DNA from: Tomocerus qinae
Lineage: Eukaryota; Arthropoda; Collembola; Entomobryomorpha; Tomoceridae
DNA length: 64,000 nt
Direction of reading: 5' to 3'
Assembly: GCA_020055645.1 (NCBI GenBank)
Contig: CM034546.1
Span: forward strand, 83,576,001-83,640,000
Both the position numbers and the translations under genes were made by a program. Below, piece by piece: positions 36,238 to 48,304 of this stretch. Each line of letters starts with the position of its first letter. Within the stretch, counting starts at the first letter, position 1. Below the pieces are notes generated by a model. It searched no databases and was not told the origin of the DNA. It saw only the letters and a program-made list of their open reading frames with translations.

Positions 36238-37193
36238 GGGAAGACTGGGGATAGTGTACGAATGGGTATAGTGTACGAAGTTAAGAATTTTCATAGAATG
36301 CTTGGCTTTTTATGGTCGGCAAAATTTTCAAAATTTGAAGTATGTTTTTGAGGACATGTTAACAAAAAGTTGTTCAATTCGGGTCCTTACTACAATTTCT
36401 AAAAATAAAATTAACTTTCTTGATGCCAAAAATACACAAAAGTAAACTTTTGCCACTTTACAAAATTTTGCACGCAGGCATTTTAAGACTAAGGAAGTGA
36501 TACAAATTTTTTGACTTAGACAATAAGCTTTCATAAAGGATATCCGCTGCTAATTGAGGTTATCATTTTGAAAGTTTTCTATAGAAAAATATTTTGGTCG
36601 AAAAAGTCATGGTGGGGATAGTGTACGAAAAGTCAAATGGGTATAGTGTACGAACATTTGGATGACCACTTTTGGCTAATGATATTTATTTTTCAACCCG
36701 AAGTGATGTTTTAAACATCACTGAGTGCCCCCAATTAATTACATTGGTTACATCTGCAAATATTTCTCGAATTACTCAGTAGTTGTGTATGAACCATCGA
36801 AATTGCCTACCAAAATACCTCGTTTGATGCATCTGGAAAAAATAAATATAGAAAATTAACAACCATTGCGACGATCATACAATAATTAATATATCAACGT
36901 CAGCATCCGTGGCAGCATCCTAAGAAATTAAACCGCTAGATATGGGAATAAAACATTGAATTAATAATATTCGTACACTATACCCAGTACTGGGTATAGT
37001 GTACGAAAAAAGCGACTTATATAAAAATATATATTGTTGGTTTTTAATAGTGATTCAACTTATATGTAAAATAGGGTAACCGTGCCTAGATATGTAGATA
37101 TTACATTCAAATAATGAAATCAATTTATATCCCTCAACGTGATTTTATAGAGCCGTCTAAACGAAAAGTTCGTACACTATCCCCAGTCTCCCC
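36238..37193. mobile_element. Tc1/mariner-like MITE, TA-flanked, 956 bp
   Basis: TIRs gggaagactggggatagtgt and its near-perfect partner at the right end (reverse complement ggggagactggggatagtgt) extend to acgaa and are bounded by TA on both sides. The inner gggtatagtgtacgaa motif recurs singly at 36263, 36613 and 36640, and as a palindrome at 36970-37005. No transposase frame is present. Confidence 0.75.
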
Positions 37194-37954
37194 TATTAGA
37201 GATAAGAAAAACAGGTAGGAGATAAGACTGTCTTCAATATTTGTATTCGTATAGGCTATTCTGTGCTGTGTCTGTGACTTTGGGTATGCTATATGACTAT
37301 CTGATTTCCATAACGACATCGAGTCATGTTTGGTTTTGTGTGACGTATATGTCTATTATTTCATAAAAGTGAAATTTTGCAAAAACCTCAGCAAACACTT
37401 ACTCACCAACGAAATAATCGTATTCACGGTTTGAAACTACACATTTACCGTAGTTTTCCAAGTTCGCAAACACAGTTTTAAGCACGGTATTAATTAAAAT
37501 CACAGAGCACAGCACAGACACTCCTATCGCCATCACGCCTGTTGGCTTATTTGCCATTATATCACGCCTGTTGGTTTGCCATTATATTTGATGTTCCGCT
37601 GATTGTTCGGGCAGAAACTGATCACACAACTTGCCATTCTACTATTTCTACTCAATATTACTATCCGCAGTGATAAACTAACATTCTCAGTCAAATCATG
37701 GTGAATTCGCAATGTGGCAAAGACTAATCTTACTGCACACAGTTTTCCCCTTAGGTGATTGTTCTAATGACTCCAAACTCGCTGCAGAAAGAGGGCAAAA
37801 TGATGTATTGCTGATGCAAAATGATGGGGAAAGGGTTGCCATGCTTTGCTTTCTATTCACATTGGATTCTCTTATTACGAAGTGATAAGAATAGAATACA
37901 GAAAATCTTGATTAGTATTTTCCGGTTTTATTTACTTTATTATAAAATTTTAAA

Positions 37955-38100
37955 TTTTGTCGAAGCGGAGTTAAATATTGTATTCTATCTAACTATTCAT
38001 AGGAAACACAATTGTACTTTTAATGTCCATTAAATGCCACATTTTCATTGTCACTATTAAAATGAAGACCGCGGCATCTCAGCAACCTGTGGACCAATGT
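37955..38100 (+). mobile_element. Minisatellite-core element, right-flank fragment
   Basis: Contains gtcgaagcggagttaaatat, ataggaaacacaatt and gcggcatctcagcaacc in the family order, lacking both termini. Confidence 0.55.
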
Positions 38101-38137
38101 TGAGTATTACTATATAATCCAGTGACACACCTTTATT

Positions 38138-38398
38138 TTAAGCTCCCACTTTGTATCTTTTTTGCCGAGCATCGTTCCTTTCTATTTCTTCCGCATAAGT
38201 TTTACGATCTTTAAATACGGTGGGGACTACATTATTCCCTAAATGTCTTTTCAAAGGTAACCCAAGAATTTCATTCCTCATGTCACGCTTAAAATCTTTG
38301 GATTTGATATGAGCCGAACATACGCAAGCTGTTTTAGTAATTGATACACTCTTTTGACAAAAGACATTTTGTCCTCCAGATATTGGCCAGACGGGCAT
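38138..38398 (-). pseudogene. THAP-domain exon fragment
   Basis: The 86-residue frame carries the second half of a THAP zinc-coordinating DNA-binding domain. There is a Trp near the start, CVCSAHIKSKDFKRD (the C-x2-H pair and the DF that follows), an internal GLPLKRHLGNN, and VVPTVF, the family's terminal AVPTIF box. A basic tail follows to a stop at 38138. The N-terminal C2CH half with the first two cysteines is missing, either in another exon or lost; the sequence upstream has no clear splice site. THAP domains occur in host transcription regulators and in P-element-type transposases (THAP9 lineage). Nothing nearby decides between these. Confidence 0.65.
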
Positions 38399-38478
38399 TG
38401 TCAGTAGGAAAGGTAAGGTACTTCACTGTTATTAGTGCAATTATTGTTAATTGTTGCAGTCCACTACGGCACAGAAAG

Positions 38479-40964
38479 TTGTCTAGTACTAAACTTATTA
38501 TTTGCCTTTGGCAAATAGGTCTAGTCAGTTTGCCTTTAAAAAATGGGGTCGGTTTTGCTCCTTCTCAAGGAGCAAATTATCCATGGTTATTATAAAAAAT
38601 AATAAATCACAACAGATTATTTCATTTCAAAATTTAATATGATTTTCATATACATTCACAAGGGGAATATTTATTGCAACATTTGAATTCTGCATTGCGG
38701 TCGTTTGATATCAGTATATATTACATACCTTTTAGCATATCATGTTACTACCACCATCCTAAGCTACACTTATTATATCATATGATACTACTCCACTTTA
38801 TGAATAATAAAAGTTATAATCATGTTATTGGATTAACTTTCAAACTATGAAAACAATAATAATAGAATATATCATTTTAATTACTTGCTGTAAGGAGCAA
38901 CTGTTGATACAACTACTATTATGTTGACACACAAAATAGACAGTAGGCATATTGAAAGGTTTAGTTATTGTAGATTTTTCGGTTATACATCATCAATATT
39001 GCAAGTCACTGCATAAAGTATTTCCAAATACATTACATTTCCGAATAAATTATGGAATTTATTTTATTTATTTACCTACAATATTTTCCATTGTGTAAGA
39101 AAAGTGTGTAATGTCGATGTTCTGTGTGTAAATGTAACGCAAAAAGTGCTGCCGCTGAGAGTCGAAGAGTAATCCTACTTTTGTAATGTGTGCCAAAACA
39201 AAGGTTAAACAAAACCGTGCAATAAATTCATAAAACAATACATATTGTAGTTCTGAAATTTTATAATTTATTCGGAAATTCTATAATTTTTTCGGAAATT
39301 CTATAATTTATTCGGAAATTCTATAATTTATTCGGAAATTCTATAATTTTTTCGGAAATTCTATAATTTATTCGGAAATTCTATAATTTATTCGGAAATT
39401 CTATAATTTTTTCGGAAATTCTATAATTTATTCGGAAATTCTATAATTTATTCGGAAATTCTATAATTTTTTCGGAAATTCTATAATTTATTCGGAAATT
39501 CTAAAATTTATTCGGAAATTCTATAATTTATTCGGAAATTCTATAATTTATTCGGAAATTCTATAATTTATTCGGAAATTCTATAATTTATTTGGAAATT
39601 CTATAATTTATTCGGAAATTCTATAATTTATTCGGAAATTCTATAATTTATTCGGAAATTCTATAATTTTTTCGGAAATTCTATAATTTATTCGGAAATT
39701 CTATAATTTATTCGGAAATTCTATAATTTTTTCGGAAATTCTATAATTTATTCGGAAATTCTATAATTTATTCGGAAATTCTATAATTTATTCGGAAATT
39801 CTATAATTTATTCGGAAATTCTATAATTTATTCGGAAATTCTAAAATTTATTCGGAAATTCTATAATTTATTCGGAAATTCTATAATTTATTCGGAAATT
39901 CTATAATTTATTCGGAAATTCTATAATTTATTCGGAAATTATATAATTTATTCGGAAATTATATAATTTATTCGGAAATTCTATAATTTATTCGGAAATT
40001 CTATAATTTATTCGGAAATTCTATAATTTATTCGGAAATTCTATAATTTATTCGGATATTCTATAATTTATTCGGAAATTCTATAATTTATTCGGAAATT
40101 CTATAATTTATTCGGAAATTCTATAATTTATTCGGAAATTCTATAATTTATTCGGAAATTCTATAATTTATTCGGAAATTCTATAATTTATTCGGAAATT
40201 CTATAATTTATTCGGAAATTCTATAATTTATTCGGAAATTCTATAATTTATTCGGAAATTCTATAATTTATTCGGAAATTCTATAATTTATTCGGAAATT
40301 CTATAATTTATTCGGAAATTCTATAATTTATTCGGAAATTCTATAATTTATTCGGAAATTCTATAATTTATTCGGAAATTCTATAATTTATTCGGAAATT
40401 CTATAATTTATTCTGAAGTTGAAAATTCTTTATGCAGTGACTTGCAATATTAATTGTATAACCGAAAAATCTACAATAACTAAACCTTTCAATATGTCTA
40501 CTGTCTATGTTGTGTGTCAACATAATAGTAGTTGTATCAACAGTTGCTCCTTACAGCAAGTAATTAAAATGATCTATTCTATTGTGTTGTTTTCATAGTT
40601 TGAAAGTTAATCCAATAACATGATTATAACTTTTATTATTCATAAAGTGGAGTAGTATCATATGATATGATAAGTGTAGCTTAGGATGGTGGTAGTAATA
40701 TGATATGCTAAAAGGTATGTAATATATACTGATATCAAACGACCGCAATGCAGAAGTCAAATGTTGCAATAAATATTCCCCTTGTGAATGTATATGAAAA
40801 TCATATTAAATTTTGAAATGAAATAATCTGTTGTGATTTATTATTTTTTATAATAACCATGGATAATTTGCTCCTTGAGAAGGAGCAAAACCGACCCCAT
40901 TTTTTAAAGGCAAACTGACTAGACCTATTTGCCAAAGGCAAATAATAGGTTTAGTACTAGACAA
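38479..40964. mobile_element. Mutator-like foldback element, 9-bp TSD CACAGAAAG
   Basis: The ends are ttgtctagtactaaac and its reverse complement, flanked by CACAGAAAG at 38470-38478 and 40965-40973. The arms (38479-39030 and about 40424-40964) are almost perfect inverted copies of some 540 bp. Long TIRs with a 9-bp TSD are the hallmark of Mutator-like elements. There is no transposase; the loop is filled by a 20-bp satellite. A disrupted relative is at 17398-20273 and a shorter relative by its ends at 14428. Confidence 0.85.
39256..40416 (+). repeat. 20-bp satellite, about 58 units, with 60-bp higher order
   Basis: The unit is ctataatttattcggaaatt. Variants with ttttttc in place of tttattc fall exactly every 60 bp at the start of the array (near 39290, 39350, 39410, 39470) and again at 39670 and 39730, showing amplification by blocks of three. 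Other units are nearly invariant. Units are contiguous with no spacers. Confidence 0.97.
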
Positions 40965-40973
40965 CACAGAAAG

Positions 40974-41375
40974 AAGTCATTTTAAAAATGGTTGAGTTCC
41001 TTTTCACCTTTTATAAGTCTGCTATTATGGATTTAGTCCTCGTCCTCACTAAAGTAAGCATTAGATAATACTGTCTTGATAGATCCTGCACCACTGCACT
41101 GAAAACAAATTATTTACATTCACATATATATTATTGCAGCAGCAGCATCTATATTGAGCACAGTGACTTTCTATCACTTTAGTAAGGCTAAATCCTAAAG
41201 ATCCTTAAAGAAGACTTAAATATAATAAGAAACTCAACCAAAGAGTCCATCTGCTGAAGCGCCCAAAGAAATGTCACAAAAAGTCCTAAAAACCTTTCTG
41301 TCCCCGCTTAAGGCTCAGGTCTCCACGGTCACGGGACATGACCTCGACTATCAAATTAGCCTTTAACTTTTTTTG
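40974..41375. other. No recognisable gene
   Basis: AT-rich, without repeat pairs or domain-like frames. Confidence 0.3.
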
Positions 41376-41570
41376 GAAAACTGGATATAACTCCGCGAGA
41401 ATACTGGTCGTAGAAAAACAACACTGGTCTCTAAAATCGTAGAAAAACATGGTCTCTGACTCCGAGATATTTCCAATTCAAAAGTTGCAGCTCTAGACCA
41501 GGATTTTCTACGATTTTAGAGACCAATCTAGTCTTTCTACGACCAGTATTCTCGGAGTTATATCCGTTTT
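41376..41570. mobile_element. Hairpin MITE, about 195 bp
   Basis: The arms ggatataactccgcgagaat and attctcggagttatatcc pair, and continue through actggtcgtagaaa and tggtctctaaaatcgtagaa. No clear TSD. Confidence 0.65.
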
Positions 41571-41621
41571 ACGAAAAAATATTTTTCAGTCCAATAGTGC
41601 CTCTACGTATTTTATTTCGTA

Positions 41622-42570
41622 TCAAGCCGTAACAGAAGCTCGCCTGAGTGAAGGGGACCGTGTACACATTTTTTGGTGGAACAATAATAGAAATACATTT
41701 ATTTTGATTAGTAAATTGTTATTCAAATTAGTTCAATATTAATCTATTTTGATTTAAATAGATTAATATTGACTATTAAAATCAACAGAAAATCAAAATA
41801 GATTAATATTGACTATGAAATTCAACAGAAAATCAAAATAGATTAATATTGACTATTAAAATCAGCATAAAATCAAAATAGATTAATATTGACTATTAAA
41901 ATCAATATAAAATCAAAATAGGTTAATATTGACTATTAAAATCAACAGAAAATCAACATAGATTAACATTGACTGTGAAAATCAACAGAAAATCAAAATA
42001 GATTGATATTGACTATTAAAATAAACAAAAAATCAAAATTGACTAATATTGAGTATCAAAATAAACAAAAAATCAAAGTTGATTAATATTGAGTATCAAA
42101 ATCAAATGAAAATCAAAATCGGTTAATATTGACTATCATAATGAAAAGCAATTCGAAAAATATAAATTTGACTATCAATTTGCATATAAATGCGAAATAG
42201 ATTTATTTCCGTCATATAATAGGTATTTTCCGGTTTTTTTTACTTTGTTATAAAATCTTAAATTTGGTCGAAGCGGCATTTAATATTTTGTACTAACTCT
42301 AAAACAATCCATTGGAAGCACATTTGAACTTTTAATGTCCATTTAATGCCACATTTTCATTTTGACTATCAAAATGAAGACAAAGTAAGCGCGCGGCATC
42401 TCAGCAACCTATGGACCAATGTGGCCCATTTTCAATAGGCTTTGTCACAGGTCCATAGGCAATGTTTTTGCCAAGTTTAGTTGAAATCCATCAATGTCTT
42501 CAAAAGTTATCGTGTACACGGACGGACAGACTGTGCGATTCTATAAGCTCGCTTTCTCAGGCGAGCTAAA
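41622..42570 (+). mobile_element. Minisatellite-core element
   Basis: Left end tcaagccgtaacagaagctc, core units of about 40 bp (41760-42130, gattaatattgactattaaa), right-flank blocks gaagcggcattt, gcgcggcatctcagcaacct and tttgtcacaggtccatag, and terminus ctttctcaggcgagctaaaa. Confidence 0.75.
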
Positions 42571-43430
42571 AATGTCACTCGCCAATGTCGTCATCATTCC
42601 CACCCACTCGACCCACTTTTTACTTTTTTTATTTCCCCATAAGGATTTCCCACGGGTTGTTGTAACCCCACAGTATTTCAACAAATTTATACCTGACATG
42701 ACCTAGACCTTGTTACTGCATACTGGAAACCAAGTTACGCATCAACTCTTTCTACTGAGTGGGGAAATACTGTTTTGGACTGTTTTACCTCCCGATAATC
42801 AGAGTAACTCTGCTATGTAAGTCAAAAAGATCCTTCCTTAATAAGGAGAAATGAAATTTGACCTGTTTTCGATGTCCGAAACAAAACAGTGACAAGGTTT
42901 GCATAAAAATATTACGTGCAGTTTCTAGTCAGGTTGTCCTCAGTGAATGTTTCTCGAATAATTTGTTATTTTCACCCTAGACCCTAGTCTGGGGTCGGAG
43001 TCGGAATTTAGCACCTCACTCCATCACCTCATTCCATTTTCCCCTCAACAACCTCTTCGCATAAATTGGCACACCAAAGTATGATAATACACCGAATTGA
43101 TGCCTTTGGTACATACAGTGTACAGTTTTATGCTAAGAGGAAGGAGAGGGAGTTTAAATTAAAATTAGCTAGTAGCTAAGGTGATTTTCAAAAATTTGAC
43201 TCCGACTCTTGATTCTCTTATTATGAAATAATAAGAATAGAATACATGAAGTCTTGATTACCTAGACCCAAATCTTGTGTTTTTGGGTCCAAACAACAGA
43301 TATGCGGACCTACATTAGGCTAGATCCAGAGTTACAGTACAGGAGTAAAAATAACAAACTTTTATTCGAAAAAGATCCCTTACCGACAACCTATTACAGT
43401 TTTCATTATTTACGGTTTTAGCGCGAGCGG
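42571..43430. other. No gene; contains the empty site of the 9-kb element
   Basis: 42590-42680 resembles 16310-16400 (ttcccacccact followed by a T-rich stretch and a gggttg block), a shared unclassified repeat. 43168-43260 is the repeat that hosts the 9-kb element elsewhere, here uninterrupted, with one GATTCTCT at 43211-43218. Confidence 0.6.
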
Positions 43431-44090
43431 TTCTACTTTAAAATTTTCCAACGAGCCAAAATAAAATGTTAATAAAAATTTGAATAAAACGTATTTTGAC
43501 AATATATTTTGTAGTAACATAAAAAAGCCAATATTTGAAACCATAGATTAGTACACAAAAATCCACCACAACATATTTTACACGGTCCCGGTTCTACAAC
43601 TTTTATACAGCTTAAGGCAACAAGGAACTGTCTGGCCGGGCTGGCCATAAGATTAGTAATTTACACTGAATTAAATATCTCAAAGTCAGCACTAATAATT
43701 ACCAAATCACTTTTAAAATTAATATTCGTGGAATCTATCTGACTAATCGATCCCCAAAGAAAACATAAAACATTTTACTGATACGAGCTAATTCAATTAT
43801 TGTTAAGGAAAGACATTCATCATGTATGTATTTCGAATGCCTAGACCCACCTCACAATCACCTCCGAAGGAATTTACTACTGACAGTCCCAAAATACCAT
43901 TGGAAACTGACAACTATATGGACGCAAGTACGGACATACCATCCTCACCCAAACGACAATGATGGAATGTTAGCTAATATCTAGGATACTGTTTTCAAAA
44001 TCAAAGAAAAAATGGACAAGCAAAGCTCAACAATGCAAGATATGATATTGAAACATCAAACGCTAACTGAGGAAGTACATCAATTTAAAA
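43431..44090 (+). pseudogene. LINE 5' fragment with ORF1 coiled-coil start
   Basis: Begins with a gcgcgagcggtt block similar to the 5' end of the LINE at 31705. At 43800-43960 a frame reads DSPKIPLETDNYMDAS and SSPKRQ. A shifted frame at 43990-44088 reads DTVFKIKEKMDKQSSTMQD and continues in the same style, a typical ORF1 coiled coil. It is cut at 44090 by a minisatellite-core element. Confidence 0.5.
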
Positions 44091-45408
44091 AACCTACAGC
44101 AAGCCGTAACAGAAGGTCGCCTGAGTAAAGGTTGGCGTTTACACATTTTGGTAGAGGAAAAGTACTCGCACGTAACATAAAACCCAGCGTACGGATATTG
44201 ATCAAGTTGAGTCTTTCTATATATATATCAACAACATATAAAAAATTCAGAAGTCGATATTATAAGGATATATGAAAACCGAAAATCAAAATTGATTAAT
44301 GTTGCTTTGAAAATCAACCGGGAATCAAATTGATAATGTTGACTATGAAAATCAACAGAAAATCAATTTTGATTATGAAAATCAACAGAAAATCAATTTT
44401 GATTATGAAAATCAACAGAAAATCAATTTTGATTATGAAAATCAACAGAAAATCAATTTTGATTATGAAAATCAACAGAAAATCAATTTTGATTATGAAA
44501 ATCAACAGAAAATGAATTTTGATTATGAAAATCAACAGAAAATCAATTTTGATTATGAAAATCAACAGAAAATCAATTTTGATTATGAAAATCAACAGAA
44601 AATCAATTTTGATTATGAAAATCAACAGAAAATCAATTTTGATTAAGAAAATCAACAGAAAATCAATTTTGGTAATGAAAATCAACAGAAAATCAATTTT
44701 GATTAAGAAAATCAACAGAAAATCAATTTTGATTAAGAAAATCAACAGAAAATCAATTTTGATTTTGAAAATCAACAGAAAATCAATTTTGATTAAGAAA
44801 ATCAACAGAAAATCAATTTTGATTATGAAAATCAACAGAAAATCAATTTTGATTAAGAAAATCAACAGAAAATCAAAATTGATTAATATTGATTATGAAA
44901 CTCAACAGAAAATCAAAATTGATTAATATTGATTATGAAAATCAACAGAAAATCAAAATTGATAAATGCTGATTATGAAAATCAACAGAAAATCAAAATT
45001 GATTAATGTTAACTATGAAAATCAACAGAAAATCAAAATTGATTAATGTTGACTGTGAAAATCAACAGAAAATCAAAATTGATTAATGTTGACTATGAAA
45101 CTCAACAGAAAATCAAAATTGATAAATGTTAACCATGAAAATCAACAGAAAATCAAAATTGACTAATGTTGACAATGAAAATCAACAGATATTTGATTAA
45201 TGATGAGTATTAAAATGTTCAGAAAATTAAATGGGGTTACTAAATAATGACTATCAAAGTTAAAAGCAAATCGAAAAATGGAAATTTGACTATAAATTTA
45301 ATTGAAGCGGAGTAAAATATGCCAACAATTTATAGGAAACGCAAGTGAATTTTTTAATGCCCATTTTCCACTTTGACTATCAAAATGAAGACAAAGTGAG
45401 CGCGCGGT
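44091..45408 (+). mobile_element. Minisatellite-core element, right end lost
   Basis: Left end cctacagcaagccgtaacag and gtcgcctgagtaaagg, then a long array, then gaagcggagt and gacaaagtgagcgcgcggta, where it breaks off directly against the copia integrase remnant. The core contains the homogenised 30-bp array below. Confidence 0.75.
44341..44877 (+). repeat. 30-bp array, 18 units, open on both strands
   Basis: The unit is gattatgaaaatcaacagaa plus aatcaatttt. Because 30 is divisible by three and the unit has no stop in several phases, it reads as a 10-residue repeat (IMKINRKSIL type on the plus strand, a Phe/Ile/Leu type on the minus strand). This is array geometry and not evidence of protein. 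Flanking units are about 40 bp and less uniform. Confidence 0.9.
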
Positions 45409-47744
45409 ATAGGGAAATCAATAGGGAAACAAAAATAACCAAAAACAAGTATTCAATGGGATTCTGCTGGCATCTGGTTTACCTGAATTTATGTTGGCTG
45501 AAGCGGTAGCCACAACTGTTTATATCCACAATAGGATGTTAAATAGCAAAAGCGAAGACATCATTCCGCATGAACAGAGTATCGAGTGTGCCGTAAATGC
45601 CGTAAATGCCGCATGCCGTAAATTGAATTTGTGGCATTTGGCATTTAGTTTACGGCATGCCGTAAATGCCGAAAACAATTTTTTTAGCCACAAGAAGCAG
45701 TTAAATTCAAAATTACTCATAAATCAATGCAGTATTTGTCATTTCTCGCAATAATAAGGACAGAAATAATATAAATTATTTCAGTTTTCTATTAATTGTG
45801 ACTTTAGTTGGCGAAACGTTTTTGATTTTAAAAAATAAATAAAATACATAGATTCAATTTTGAAAATGAATAGTTAATAAATATGTTATTTTACTATGTT
45901 TAAAGTAGTTTACGGCATTTGCGGCATTTACGGCATGCGGCATTGAAAAATAGTTTACGGCATGCCGACTTTATACTCTGCGCATGAAGCAGTATTTAAG
46001 CAAAAACCTACTGTGGAACATCTACGAGTTTTCGGGTCACTAGCTTACGCTCATATACCTAAAACAAAAAGGATCAGAAAAGTATACGATGTTATCTTGT
46101 TGGCTACGCAAGCAAAATGAACTACACCTACAGGTTATATGATGCAAGTGAGAGAAAAGTTTTTGAAGCCCATGATGTTATCTTTTATGAAGAGAAATCC
46201 ATAGTTCAGCAAAGAAATGTAGAAAGCAAGGACAGTACTAAACCTCAGGTCACATTAACTGCGTTTGATAATATATCGAGTGAAGATAATGAAGAAATTT
46301 TAAGGAAAGGAATGACAACGCTGTAAATGACCGTGCTACGATAGAAACTAGTGACAATGAAGATGAAATTGGATGTTTGAACACCAATGAGGTTTCCACT
46401 CCTTCATCCTCATTTAAAATAAGAAGGCAGCCATGATCTACACCCAAGCATCAGGTTCGAGTAGAAACTCCAGATGGTCTCCAGAGTCTCAAAAATTATT
46501 ATACCGAAACCGAAAACCAAAAAGAAAGCGGCGTCAAAAGGTAGTTTATTCCTGAAATTCTGGATTCAAAACTTCGCCCTCGCCCAGGACCTCAAACTTC
46601 ACTATTGGCTTCTAGAGAACCCTTTACCTACAAAGAAGCATTTGAATGTCCGCAGGCAAATGAATGGCAGGCCGCTATTGCTGATGAACTTGCAAACCAA
46701 GAAAACAGCAAAACATGGGAAGTTGTTGATCGCAAAGATAATATCAAACTATTAGACACCAAGTGGGTGTTTAAGATCCAAACGCATGCTGATGGAACTG
46801 TCGACCGATACAAGGCTAGATTAGTGATTTGTGGTTATTTACAAGAACACGGTATAGATTATTTTGAAACATTTGCATCTGTGTGTCGCTATGAATCTAT
46901 TCGGGTACTTCTCTGCATTGCTGCAGCTGAGAACTATTTCATCGCTCAGTTTGATGTTAAAATAGCCTTTCTGCATGGGGAATTAGAAGAAGAAATTTAT
47001 GTGAAAATACCAAAAGGATATCAAGTAAAAGGAAACAAGGTGTTACGACTTCTCAAAACTATTTATGGGCTTAAACAAGCCCCCAGGGGTTGGTATGAGA
47101 GATTCAAGAAATTTTTGATCCAACAAGAACTAAAACCATCTCAGAGTGACCCAAGTGTTTTCATCGGAAGTTTTAAAGGTTCAATATGGTTTATAGCCCT
47201 CTACGTCGACGACAGTTTAGTTATGTCACCCAGTGAAGAAAATGTGCAATCCCTATGCATAATCTTTCTGATATGTTTGCAATAACTCGTAGTGCTCCAA
47301 ATACCTATGTGGGGCTAGAATTAAACCGAGAAGAATCAGGGGCCATTTCTTTTACACAGCATAAATACGTCCGGAACTTACTTCAAAAAATTTCATATGG
47401 AGGAGTGTAATCCAAGCAGTGTTCCTCTCCAGCCTTACACGGAACTTAAAATTCCAAATGAAACAAAAGACGATTTACCATACCGACAATTAGTAGGATC
47501 TCTAATTTTTCTTGCAAAGTGCAGTAGACCCGATATTTCATTTGCAGTATCCAAACTGGCCCAGTTCATGAGTGCTTACGACGAAACACATTGGACAGCT
47601 GCTAAAGGTGTGTTGAGATATCTAAAAGGAACGGCTAATTATGGAATCACTTACGAAACAGGAGGGCAAATCATTCTTAAAGGATATACAGATTCCGATT
47701 ATGCTGGCGAGAAAGTCTCTCGGAAATCAACAACGGGTATGTAG
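45409..47744 (+). pseudogene. Ty1/copia-type polyprotein remnant
   Basis: The order is integrase C-terminal part, reverse transcriptase, RNase H, as in copia-class LTR retrotransposons. Integrase: ASGLPEFMLAEAVATTVYIH at 45460-45530, then after the MITE HLRVFGSLAYAHIPK and YRLYDASERKVFEAHDVIFY. Reverse transcriptase at 46605-47285: EWQAAIADEL, KWVFKIQTHADG, RYKARLV, FDVKIAFLHGELEEEIYVK, IYGLKQAPRGWYERF and the YVDD catalytic box (47202-47213). RNase H at 47397-47744: YRQLVGSLIFLAKCSRPDIS and GYTDSDYAG. Frame changes near 46110, 46330 and 47285, the MITE, and loss of the 5' half and of LTRs show that it is dead. Its RNase H is cut at 47745 by a LINE. Confidence 0.9.
45575..45980. mobile_element. 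hAT MITE, 406 bp, TSD CGCATGAA
   Basis: Flanked by CGCATGAA at 45567-45574 and 45981-45988. The ends are cagagtat and atactctg, in standard hAT style. Subterminal zones are repeats of gccgtaaatgcc and gcatgccgtaaa in opposite orientation. The copia integrase frame continues across the two flanks, confirming the limits. Confidence 0.92.
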
Positions 47745-48304
47745 GTAAATAGGTAAATAGTTTATTGCGCTTATAAGAAGGCCTCAGCCTACAACACAGT
47801 AACATAGATTCATTACAGATATTTTTACAACAAACAACTATAATTATGATTATTATTGGTTCATTATTTTGTATACTAGGCCACAGCCCACAACACTGCA
47901 GTAAGAGATTATTTGAGAAATGTTATTATTATATTATTATTATTAGAGGTAGAAGAAGAAATTACATATTAAGTTAAGCTTTACATTTATGAATATAATC
48001 CGGAAATTCTTTAAACAGTGCAAATCATTATTTGGTACGTTTATCAATATTAATTTTAAATGCTAATTATTCATTTAGGTTCCATGCTCTTAGTCTTAGT
48101 GCTTGTACAATATATTTTATAACATTATGAGCTTCATCTACGGTTGGAAGGATTAAGTAAATGTAGAAATTTTCCTTAGAGCACCTATGTATGCCAGGAA
48201 GCAGATGATGTCTTAGAGGTTTAAAGATTTTGCATTGACACATAAAATAATAGAGACCATCATTAGACTCGGCTTGATTACAAATAGGGCATGCACTTTG
48301 GGTT

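Larger units (their letters stand above)
34863..37571 (-). mobile_element. LINE with tandem PHD fingers, minus strand
   Basis: Inserted in the right arm of the 9-kb element. The uninterrupted left arm (near 29115-29135) shows the empty site, and TGGTT flanks both sides (34858-34862, 37572-37576). Its 3' tail is (tcaa)n, read on the minus strand. From 5' to 3' it carries a NPGP-containing leader, two PHD-like fingers and an endonuclease. The polymerase is absent, so it is internally deleted. A mariner-like MITE sits in its 5' part. Confidence 0.7.

Noticed and set aside
39256..40416. CRISPR-like regular array
   Set aside because: The 20-bp units are contiguous and there are no unique spacers; the context is a eukaryotic transposon arm.
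44314..44926. Two long opposite-strand ORFs (183 and 135 codons)
   Set aside because: Both are translations of a 30-bp tandem repeat; open phase follows from a period divisible by three.
46474..46755. ORF overlapping the copia reverse transcriptase
   Set aside because: Shadow frame of the copia polyprotein, apart from a short lead-in.
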